Below, piece by piece: positions 1 through 8,500 of a stretch of DNA of 64,000 bases. A model generated the notes under the pieces. It was given only the letters and a program-made list of their open reading frames with translations. It searched no databases and was not told the origin of the DNA. Source of the stretch: Pseudomonas sp. ADAK13 (GTDB lineage Bacteria > Pseudomonadota > Gammaproteobacteria > Pseudomonadales > Pseudomonadaceae); the NCBI RefSeq assembly GCF_012935715.1, contig NZ_CP052860.1:868001-932000 (forward strand). Direction: 5' to 3'. A program made the translations under genes and the position numbers. Each line of letters begins with the position of its first letter. The first letter of the stretch is position 1.

Positions 1-992
1 GCCGGGGCCTGGCCGTTCTGCGCCAGGCTGTAGAGCATGCGCCCGGTGCTGAAGATACCGCCGTTGCATGACGACAACGCCGCAGTGATCACCACGAAGT
101 TAATGATGCCGGCGGCGGTCTTGATGCCAAGACGCTCGAAGGTCATCACGAACGGGCTGCCCTGGGTGCCGATTTCGTTCCACGGGTAGATCGACAGGAT
201 CACGAACAACGCACCGACGTAGAACAGCAGGATGCGCCAGAACACCGAGCCGATAGCACTCGGGATGGTCTTCTGCGGGTTCTTCGCTTCACCGGCGGTC
301 AGGCCGATCATCTCGACGCCCAGGTAGGCGAACATCACCATTTGCAGGGACATCAACACGCCCGTTACGCCGTTGGGCAGGAAGCCGCCGTGGGCCCACA
401 GGTTGGAAATCCCCAGCGCCACGCCGTCGTTGCCGAAACCGAACGCGATGATGCCGACGCCGCCGATCACCATGGCAATGATGGTGACGATCTTGATCAG
501 CGCGAACCAGAACTCGAACTCACCGAACGCCTTGACCGCGATCAGGTTGATGGTGCCCATGCTGACCAGTGCACCAAGGGCCCAGATCCAGCGGGGCACA
601 TCGGGGAACCACACGCCCATGTACACGGCGACGGCGGTGATTTCCGCGACGCAGGTCACCAGCCACAGGAACCAGTAGTTCCAGCCGGTGAGAAAGCCCG
701 CCAGCGGGCCGAGATAGTCTTGTGCATAACGGCTGAACGAACCGGCGACCGGGTTGTGCACGGCCATCTCGCCGAGGGCGCGCATGATCACCAGGATCGC
801 CAGGCCGCCGATGATGTAGGACAGCATGATTGCCGGGCCGGCCATTTCAATGGCCTTGGCCGAGCCCAGGAACAGACCGACACCGATACAGGCGCCGAGG
901 GCCATCAAGCGAATATGCCGTTCGCCGAGTTCGCGTTTCAGCGGACCGCCCTGAGCGGTCTCGCCATGGGGCAGGTGATTGCCAGCTGGCAT
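1..992 (-). CDS. Amino acid permease, APC family (3' end outside window)
   Basis: Inner-membrane amino acid transporter of the APC/AAT family (AroP/GabP/ProY type). About 330 N-terminal residues are visible; the gene runs off the left edge. After a short polar N-terminus comes the family motif around [16 protein letters not shown] and [13 protein letters not shown], followed by repeated hydrophobic helices, with the conserved stretch [14 protein letters not shown] in the middle. The start ATG at 992 is preceded by a GAGG ribosome site ten bases upstream. The substrate cannot be decided from this part: aromatic, proline and GABA permeases share these motifs. It is followed upstream by a non-coding REP-rich gap and looks monocistronic at its 5' side. 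Confidence 0.85.
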   Translation of the reverse strand, partial: MPAGNHLPHGETAQGGPLKRELGERHIRLMALGACIGVGLFLGSAKAIEMAGPAIMLSYIIGGLAILVIMRALGEMAVHNPVAGSFSRYAQDYLGPLAGFLTGWNYWFLWLVTCVAEITAVAVYMGVWFPDVPRWIWALGALVSMGTINLIAVKAFGEFEFWFALIKIVTIIAMVIGGVGIIAFGFGNDGVALGISNLWAHGGFLPNGVTGVLMSLQMVMFAYLGVEMIGLTAGEAKNPQKTIPSAIGSVFWRILLFYVGALFVILSIYPWNEIGTQGSPFVMTFERLGIKTAAGIINFVVITAALSSCNGGIFSTGRMLYSLAQNGQAP

Positions 993-1126
993 AGGGATAC
1001 AACCTCGTCTTGTTATTGGATATGAGCCACCGAGTCCGGGGCGTCGCGGCGGGTGGCCGGGGCGTCCTGATAGCGGGCCTGCCTTTTGGGCAAGACCGTC
1101 TGGCCGGGCCAGATCAGCGGGGGTGC

Positions 1127-1132
1127 AGTATA
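1127..1132 (-). promoter_or_regulatory. Possible -10 element for the permease gene
   Basis: On the minus strand the hexamer TATACT lies about 135 bases upstream of the permease start. No convincing -35 hexamer is seen at the expected distance, so this is only a candidate. Confidence 0.25.
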
Positions 1133-1377
1133 AAAAGCTAAACCCAGGGGTTTTCACTCTATAAACGACAAGATTCAGCGGGAAATCGCGGTAAAGGCCC
1201 CTTTGGCGGAGGAGCATTACCTGTTCCGCGTAGGAATCATCGCCAACAAACGGCGGCGAGTATTGCACGGTAATGGTGCAGCGTCATGCCCCTACCTTTG
1301 GCGGATTTACCGGTGGGGGGAGGCTCTAGGGCGACAGTTGTGGGTCATACGCATGACCTGTGGAGAGAGGTTTCTCC

Positions 1378-1511
1378 TGTGGCGAGGGGGCTTGTCCCCC
1401 GTTGGGCTGCGAAGCAGCCCCAGTAAAGACACCGCATTTCTTCAGGCAGATCCTCATGGCAGGTTTTGGGGCTGCTTCGCAACCCGACGGGGGACAAGCC
1501 CCCTCGCCACA
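1378..1511. repeat. REP doublet (REPIN) upstream of the RAYT gene
   Basis: Two inverted copies of the palindrome beginning tgtggcgagggggcttgtcc face each other around a variable centre (ggctgcgaagcagcc on one side, ggctgcttcgcaaccc on the other). A further half copy (gacaagcccccttgccaca) follows at about 1512-1530. The same family recurs at 2096, 23549 and inside 58300-58422. The arrangement next to a RAYT transposase is the usual one for REP/RAYT systems. Confidence 0.85.
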
Positions 1512-1629
1512 GACAAGCCCCCTTGCCACAAAAAGGTACCTACGCGAAACACGCTGACACTGAACTGCAAGGGAGCACTCCACAGCAACTGCTAGCGTCA
1601 ATTGACTACTTCCCCCAAGGAGCAACGGA

Positions 1630-2088
1630 ATGCTTCACCAGCCCAACTCTCATCTATTACGCCGTGGTCGATATTCAGAATCAGGCCGCCCTTACCTGAT
1701 CACCGCCGTAGTTCACAATCGACAGCCCCTGTTCAACGACTTCCACTTGGGAAGACTACTGGTAGCAGAATTCAGGAAGACCCATGAATTGGGCATGGTT
1801 GACTCTCTGGCATGGGTTGTCATGCCAGATCACTTTCATTGGTTGTTTGAGCTGCAGGATACAAAGTTGTCGCACGCCGTGGGACGGACCAAATCCCGGA
1901 GCACCCTCACCATTAATCGCGCACGCGGAAGCAAAGAGCGATTCTGGCAACTCGGCTACCATGACCGAGCAGTGCGTACCGATGAAGACCTTCGCAAAAT
2001 CGCCCGCTATATCATCGCCAACCCGTTGCGTGCGGGTCTGGTCGAGAACATTGGTGACTACCCGCTGTGGGATGCTGCCTGGCTCTGA
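1630..2088 (+). CDS. REP-associated tyrosine transposase (RAYT), Y1/HUH family
   Basis: A 152-residue single-domain HUH (Y1) transposase-like protein, a usual length for RAYTs, thought to act on single-stranded REP DNA. The metal-binding HUH motif is seen in MPDHFHWLFEL (about residues 63-73). The C-terminal signature IARYIIANPLRAGLV carries the candidate catalytic tyrosine. The ATG at 1630 follows a clear AAGGAG site. REP doublets lie immediately upstream and a REP half-site immediately downstream, which supports the assignment. No terminal IS structure is visible, so it behaves as a resident domesticated transposase rather than an insertion sequence. No stop or frameshift interrupts it, so it is probably functional. 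Confidence 0.9.
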   Translation: MLHQPNSHLLRRGRYSESGRPYLITAVVHNRQPLFNDFHLGRLLVAEFRKTHELGMVDSLAWVVMPDHFHWLFELQDTKLSHAVGRTKSRSTLTINRARGSKERFWQLGYHDRAVRTDEDLRKIARYIIANPLRAGLVENIGDYPLWDAAWL

Positions 2089-2095
2089 TTTTTCC

Positions 2096-2144
2096 TGTGG
2101 CAAGGGGGCTTGTCCCCTCACCACAAAAAGCCCCTTCCCCACAG
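2096..2144. repeat. REP half-site downstream of RAYT
   Basis: The sequence cctgtggcaagggggcttgt and a following cccctcaccaca repeat the upstream REP family. It starts about 8 bases after the RAYT stop codon and may also act as the transcript end. Confidence 0.75.
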
Positions 2145-2240
2145 AACGAACGATTTCGTCTCAGGAAGCGAATATTCACAAATCCCCCCCACTCGCCCAC
2201 CACCGTCTAAGCTTCAACCAAGTCCGATCAATCTACGTAA

Positions 2241-5200
2241 ATGGATCAATCGACTATGGGCGCTTTATGGCAAAACGCTTCGACCAAGGCTGCGGTATCC
2301 ACCGATAGCCCGGATGAACAGCCATTGCCACAAAGCCCCCCTCCCCGCCGGCGATTGTGGTGGCGGCTGGTCTGGCTGGTGCTGCTGATTGCGCTGATCG
2401 CCCTGGGCTTTGCCGCCCTGAGGGAAATGCACACCTCACGGCTGCAGGCCAAAACCTTCACCGACCTCGCGTCAACCCTCACCTACCAAATGCATGCAGG
2501 CCCAAGCGATGCGCGGGTTTATCCCGGGGCCGGGCCGTTCGACAAGCGCCTGGGCTACAGTGCCCTGGGCGAATTCCTGCCGCGCCTGATCAAGCGGGAC
2601 TACCTGATCCAGGCACAAGCACGCTTCTCCCCCGACCTGATGGTCTACGCCCAGCGCGGCCTGTTTGTGCCCTACCCGGAAAAGATCCAGGCCGGCCTGA
2701 CCATCACCGATTGCCGCGCCGCGCCGTTGTATCAGTTCACCTATCCACAGCAGTTCTACCCACGCTTCGCGGCGATTCCGCCGGTGGTGGTCAACAGCCT
2801 GCTGTTTATCGAAGACCGCGACCTGCTGGACCCGAAAAATCCCCAACTCAACCCCGCCGTGGACTGGCCGCGCTTTGCCAAGGCCGCCTGGTCACAGGTG
2901 GCGAAGCTCTTGCACCTGCCCGGCCAGACGGCAGGCGGCAGTACCCTGGCCACTCAACTGGAGAAATACCGCCACTCGCCCGACGGCCTGACCCTGTCCG
3001 GCGGCGAGAAAATCCGCCAGATGATTTCCGCCAGCGTGCGGGCTTACCAGGACGGCCCGCAAACCCTCGCCGCCCGCCAAGACATCGTGCGCGACTACCT
3101 CAACAGCGTGCCCCTGTCGGCGGTACCCGGCCACGGTGAAGTGCACGGCATGGCCGAAGGTCTGCGCGTGTGGTACGGCGCCGACTTCAACCAGACCAAT
3201 GCATTGCTCAACAGCACCGACCCCAAACAGCTGCCACAAAAAGGCCTGGCCCTGCGCGAGGTGTTGTCGCTGATGATCGCCCAGCGCCGCCCGTCTCATT
3301 ATTTGTCCAAGGGCCACAAGGAACTGGCCGACCTCACTGACAGCCACATCCGCCTGCTTGCGCAAAACAACGTGATCGACCCGGCGCTGGCCAAGGCTGC
3401 CCTCGCCAGTAAAATCACCTACCGCGACTGGCAACAGCAGCCAACGATCCAGCCGATCGAAAGCAACAAGGGCATCACCGTCGCCCGTACGCGCCTGGCC
3501 GCGCTGCTCAACCAGCCGCTGTACGACCTCGACCGCCTCGATCTCGCCGCCACCAGCACCTTGCAAGCCGACCTGCAACGCCAGGCCAGCGCTTACCTCA
3601 AGCACCTCGCCGACCCGGCCTTCGCCGCGCAGATCGGCCTGATCGGCCCCACCTTGCTGACATCCGCCAGCACCGCCCAGGTGCGCTACAGCTTCAACCT
3701 CTACGAGATGACACCCGACGGCGCACGGGTGCGGGTGCAGACCGATAGCACCGACCAGCCCTTCGACATCAACGAGGGCAGCAAGCTGGAACTGGGCTCC
3801 ACCGCCAAGCTGCGGGTGATGACCACCTACCTGCAAATCGTCAGTGAACTGCACGACAAATACGGCGCGATGCCGGCTGCCGAGCTGCGCAAAGTCCCAG
3901 TGGACGACCAGGACCGCATCACCCGCTGGGCCCTCGACTACCTGACCCAGAACAGCGACCGCAGCCTGCCGGCCATGCTCGACGCGGCCCTCAATCGCCA
4001 ATACTCGGCCAACACCAGCGAAGGTTTTTTCACCGGTGGCGGCCTGCACCACTTCCACAACTTTCGCAGCCAGGACAACGGCCGTAACCCGACGTTGATC
4101 GAAGCGTTGCGCGAGTCCATCAACCTGCCGTTCATTCGCCTGATGCGCGACCTGGTGCGCTACAGCACCTACCAGGGCCCGAACAACAGCGCCGAATTGC
4201 TCAAGGACGACAACGACCCGCGCCGCCAGGAATACCTGGCCCAGTTTGCCGACCGCGAAGGCACCACGTTCCTGCTGAAGTTCTGGAAAAAGTACCGCAA
4301 CAAGAACACCCAGGCCCGCCTCGACACCTTCCTCGACAGCATGCACCCCACCGCCATACGCCTGGCCGCCGTGCACCGCTACCTGCTGCCCAACGCCAGC
4401 CAGTCGAGCTTCAACAGCTTTATCCGCTCACACCTGAGCAGCGTGAAAAGCACCGAAAAACTCACCGACGAGCGCCTCGACAAGCTCTACCAGAACTACG
4501 GCCCGGGCGCCTACGACCTGCCCGACCAAGGCTATATCGCCAAGGTCCACCCACTGGATTTGTGGCTGATGGGCTACCTGCTGAACAACCCCGACGCCAC
4601 CTTCACCCAGGCCACCGCCGCCAGTGAACACGAGCGCCAGGAGGTTTACAGCTGGCTGTTCAAAAGCCGCCACAAGAGCGCCCGCGACAGCCGCATCCGC
4701 ACCATGCTGGAGATCGAAGCCTTCCTCGATATTCATCAGCGCTGGCAAAAAGTCGGCTACCCGTTCGACCACCTGGTGCCGTCGCTGGCCACCGCCATCG
4801 GCAGTTCCGGCGACCGCCCGGCCGCCCTCGCGGAACTGGTGGGGATCATCCTCAACGACGGCGTGCGCCAACCCACGCTGCGCATCGACAGCCTGCGCTT
4901 TGCCGCCGACACGCCTTATGAAACCCGCCTGATCAACGACCCCAATCGGGGCAAGCGGGTCATGCCATCGGAGGTCGCCACCGCCCTGCGCGGAGCCTTG
5001 TCGCAAGTGGTGGACGCCGGTACCGCACGCCGCGTGTCCGGCAGTTTCAACCTGGCCGACGGCACACCGCTGGCCATGGGCGGCAAGACCGGCACCGGCG
5101 ACAACCGGATCGAAGCCATCGGTGCCGGCGGGCGGATCCTCAGCTCCAAGGCGATCAACCGCACCGCAACGTTTGTGTTCTATATCGGCGACCACCATTT

Positions 5201-5366
5201 CGGCGCGCTGACCGCGTTTGTACCCGGCGCCTCGGCCCAGGGTTTCAAGTTCACCTCGGCGTTGCCGGTGCAGGTGCTCAAGGGCATGGCGCCGATTCTC
5301 ACGCCCTATTTGCAGCCGGGAAACAACACCCTGTGCCAGGTACTTCCCACTAACGCCGCGCGCTGA
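2241..5366 (+). CDS. Large bifunctional class A penicillin-binding protein (GT51 + transpeptidase)
   Basis: A 1041-residue inner-membrane peptidoglycan synthase-like protein. One N-terminal membrane helix (about residues 40-60, after an arginine cluster) is followed by a glycosyltransferase-51 domain: the catalytic glutamate is in FIEDRDLLD (E191), and GGSTLATQL starts at residue 232. The transpeptidase domain has S520-T-A-K523, S626-I-N628 and K949-T-G-T-G. The SxN-to-KTG distance of about 320 residues is much longer than in E. coli PBP1a/1b, so a large insertion is present. No strong ribosome site precedes the ATG at 2241, so a slightly later start is possible. It is followed by a terminator hairpin and then the NEL-domain gene. 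It is not a standard mrcA or mrcB, and its physiological role is unknown. Confidence 0.85.
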   Translation: MDQSTMGALWQNASTKAAVSTDSPDEQPLPQSPPPRRRLWWRLVWLVLLIALIALGFAALREMHTSRLQAKTFTDLASTLTYQMHAGPSDARVYPGAGPFDKRLGYSALGEFLPRLIKRDYLIQAQARFSPDLMVYAQRGLFVPYPEKIQAGLTITDCRAAPLYQFTYPQQFYPRFAAIPPVVVNSLLFIEDRDLLDPKNPQLNPAVDWPRFAKAAWSQVAKLLHLPGQTAGGSTLATQLEKYRHSPDGLTLSGGEKIRQMISASVRAYQDGPQTLAARQDIVRDYLNSVPLSAVPGHGEVHGMAEGLRVWYGADFNQTNALLNSTDPKQLPQKGLALREVLSLMIAQRRPSHYLSKGHKELADLTDSHIRLLAQNNVIDPALAKAALASKITYRDWQQQPTIQPIESNKGITVARTRLAALLNQPLYDLDRLDLAATSTLQADLQRQASAYLKHLADPAFAAQIGLIGPTLLTSASTAQVRYSFNLYEMTPDGARVRVQTDSTDQPFDINEGSKLELGSTAKLRVMTTYLQIVSELHDKYGAMPAAELRKVPVDDQDRITRWALDYLTQNSDRSLPAMLDAALNRQYSANTSEGFFTGGGLHHFHNFRSQDNGRNPTLIEALRESINLPFIRLMRDLVRYSTYQGPNNSAELLKDDNDPRRQEYLAQFADREGTTFLLKFWKKYRNKNTQARLDTFLDSMHPTAIRLAAVHRYLLPNASQSSFNSFIRSHLSSVKSTEKLTDERLDKLYQNYGPGAYDLPDQGYIAKVHPLDLWLMGYLLNNPDATFTQATAASEHERQEVYSWLFKSRHKSARDSRIRTMLEIEAFLDIHQRWQKVGYPFDHLVPSLATAIGSSGDRPAALAELVGIILNDGVRQPTLRIDSLRFAADTPYETRLINDPNRGKRVMPSEVATALRGALSQVVDAGTARRVSGSFNLADGTPLAMGGKTGTGDNRIEAIGAGGRILSSKAINRTATFVFYIGDHHFGALTAFVPGASAQGFKFTSALPVQVLKGMAPILTPYLQPGNNTLCQVLPTNAAR

Positions 5367-5382
5367 AAAGCAGGGGCTAGAC

Positions 5383-5405
5383 ATGCGCTTTATAGGCGCA
5401 TTTTT
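5383..5405 (+). terminator. Rho-independent terminator after the PBP gene
   Basis: Inverted repeat ATGCGC / GCGCAT with a seven-base loop is followed directly by a T run, 17 bases after the stop codon of the penicillin-binding protein gene. Confidence 0.75.
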
Positions 5406-5506
5406 CCGCTGGTTCCGTGCGGTTTTCCAGCCAGTATTCGAACTTATCCAAAGCCCCCGCCCTGAATAGACTGAATGGCAATTCTTGTTTTATTCAGGTT
5501 CTCCCC

Positions 5507-8500
5507 ATGCCCGACCCTCTTTCCCAAACGCCCGCCGATGACTTCAAAGGTGCGCATTACCAACACTTCAAAAACGCGCTGCCCCTGTGGATAAAAAGCG
5601 CCTCACCTGAACGTGTGCGATCACTCAAAAACACCCCGCGCCAGACCGCCCGGCCTTATCCACAGGCCTTGAATCATCCGCAGCTCAAGGCTGCAATCGC
5701 CGCCCAATGGCACAGCCAGAACCGCCTGGACCAGACCTTTCGCGACCTCAATGACGTCCAGGCCTTTGCCGAACCCTTGCTCAAAAATGCGCTGGCCTAC
5801 TACGGCGACATCGACGTCCGGGCCACCTTCATCCGCCTGTATGCCAAGGCCGACCTGGCCTGGTGGGCACGGGACATCACCGAAGGCGTGACCAGCCGCA
5901 CGGTGTCTTTACTGGAGGCGGCCCTGCACAACTTCGCCGCCTCCGACCGCTTTGTGGACCATGCCTTTTTGTCTGCCGAAGACCCGCGCGGGCAACGCGA
6001 CATCCTCACCCTGCGCCACCGCAGCACCGGCGCCGTGCTGACCGCCGAGCAATTCAAGGACATCTGCCGCGCACTGGACATCGGCGCCCGCTACCAGGTG
6101 CGCCTCAAGGAAACGCTGGGGTTCAACGACCGCAGCGTGGCACGCACCCTGCGCCTCGACGTGATTGCCAGCCAGAAAAACGCCCTCGCCGTCGCCGCCC
6201 ACCTGGCCCTGGCCAAGCGCGATATTGCACCGGACGCACACAGCGCATTGCTCAGCCTGATTGCCGGCCAGCAACCCCGACTTGATGGTCGCCTGCTCAA
6301 GCCCTACACCCTGCGCCTGATGAACACCGCTCTGACGGGAATCGTGGTGTTCTGCCCCTCCCCCGACTCGCCGATCCCCCTTGGCCGGCTGCTGGCCTAT
6401 GTGCCCGAAGACCCCGAGCACCCGCTCAAGGAATACCCGTCACCTGCCGCGCTCATGCAGGCACTCACCCGCCAGTTGCGTGACACCCAGCGCTACCAGG
6501 CGTTTTTCAGCCAGTTCGTGGCACAGGCGGAACGGGGCTATTTCTTTGCCAACCTGAATAGCCGTCTCAGCCGGGTGCGCTGGCACCAGAAGGCAGCCAC
6601 CGACCCCGAGCCGACCTGGAAAGACACCCCGGTGGACACGCCCAACCTGCAATTTCGCCTGCAGGACATTGCCGAGGATTATCAGAACCGCTCCAGCCTC
6701 AGCACCGAAAATGACCTGTGGAACTACCAGTACCGGCTCAAGCTGAACAAGGTGCTCAATGATGCCCAGGAGATCGCCGTGTCCACCGCCCTCGCCGACC
6801 GGCACGCGCGCTGGGCGTGGTGGGACAATCTGGAAAAAATCCTTTCGGACATCCTCAATGTGGCGTTGCTGGTGGTGACACCCTTTGTGCCGGTGCTGGG
6901 GCAATTGATGCTGGCCTACACGGCTTATCAGCTCGCCGATGACGTGTTTGAAGGCATAGTCGACTGGTCCGAGGGCCAGGGGCTTGAAGCCACGGATCAT
7001 CTGCTCGGAGTACTAAGCAGTCTTGAGCAATTTGCCTTGTTTGCCGCCGGCAGTGCCTTGGGCTCGTTCGCACGCGTGAAGCTCTCGGCGTTTGTCGAAG
7101 GGCTTAAACCGGTGGAAATGCCCGACGGCGCCCTGCGCTTGTGGAACCCGGACCTCGCGCCCTATGCGCTGAAAAACCTGGAGCTGCCCATCGATGCAAA
7201 ACCCGACACCCGCGGGTTACATCAACACCAGGGCAAACAGATTCTGGCGCTGGACAACGACCATTACGAAGTGCACACGGTCGCCGAAGAAGGCATCCAT
7301 CGCATCCCCCATCCGCAGCGCCCGGGCGCCTACGCGCCGAAGGTATTTTTTAATGAGCAGGGCGCCTTCGCCCACGAGGCGGAGCAGCCCCGCAGTTGGG
7401 ACAGCACCACCCTGATGCGTCGCCTCGGGCACCGCACCCAGGCCTTCAGCGATCTCGAACTGCAGCAGGTACGGCGCATCAGCGCCACCGACGAAGACGT
7501 GTTGCGCGGCGTGTACGTGTACAACCGGCCCACACCGCCGTTGCTGGAGGCGACGTTCAAGCGCTACGAAGCCTGGCATGTCGCAAAAGAAGCGAGCGAG
7601 ACCCTGCGCGCCGGCTCGCCGCTGCCCGCAGACCCGTCATCGGCGTGGTTCGAACAGACCGTCACCGAGCTCCCTGGCTGGCCGGAAAACACCGCGTTGC
7701 AGGTGTTCACCCGTGCCGACCTGACCGGGGATTCACGCACCTACACCAAGCCCGATGCGCTTCCAACCGCAACCCTGAAAGTCAGCCTCGGGGACGTGAT
7801 GGCCGGAAAATTGCCGGAGAAGGTGCTGGGTTTTCTCGACGACAGTGCCGTGCGCACCTTGCTCGGCCGGGACGTGCCCGATACTGAACGGGTGCAGGTG
7901 CTGCGGGATCAGTTGGCCGACTATGTGGCCACGCAAACCGGCGACATCGGGCAATACATCCACCAGATCAAGGACCAGTCCAGCGACCCGTTCGTGCGTC
8001 TGCTGCGTCAACCATTGCCCGATCTCGACTCAACCCTTGCCCAATCCGTCGTCCAGACCGCCAACCGCACCGAGCGCCAAGCCATGGAAGAAAATCACCT
8101 GCCACTGCGGCTGCTCAACCAGGCCCAGGAACTGGGTTTCGTCGCCGACGCCAACCAGGCCTACGCAGGCTTTTACACACCCTGGCCCATCACGCCGGGC
8201 ACCGAACGCATGGCCCTCAACACCCTGAAACTGCACAGCGATGCCTTCGCCGACCTGCACCTGGAGATCCGCGAGCAGACCCCGGACGGCCCGTTGCGCT
8301 GCGAGGCGGGCCCGGCGAACGCATCGCAACGGCGGATTCTGGTGCGCAAAAATCACCAGGGCTATGAAGTGTTCGATCAGGCCCAACAGCGATTGAGCGG
8401 GCTCGATGACCTGTATGAATCGCTGCTGCACGCCGTCCCCGTTCCGGGCCAAAAACCCGGCCAGGGTGCCGAGCTGAAACGCTGGTTGATGGAGAAACTC

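Noticed and set aside
342..1025. A 227-codon plus-strand frame opposite the permease
   Set aside because: The minus strand translates to a convincing APC permease with membrane helices; the plus frame is a His/Asp-rich shadow.
5417..5506. 30-residue N-terminal extension of the NEL protein
   Set aside because: The region is next to the PBP terminator, and the later ATG at 5507 begins the protein-like sequence.
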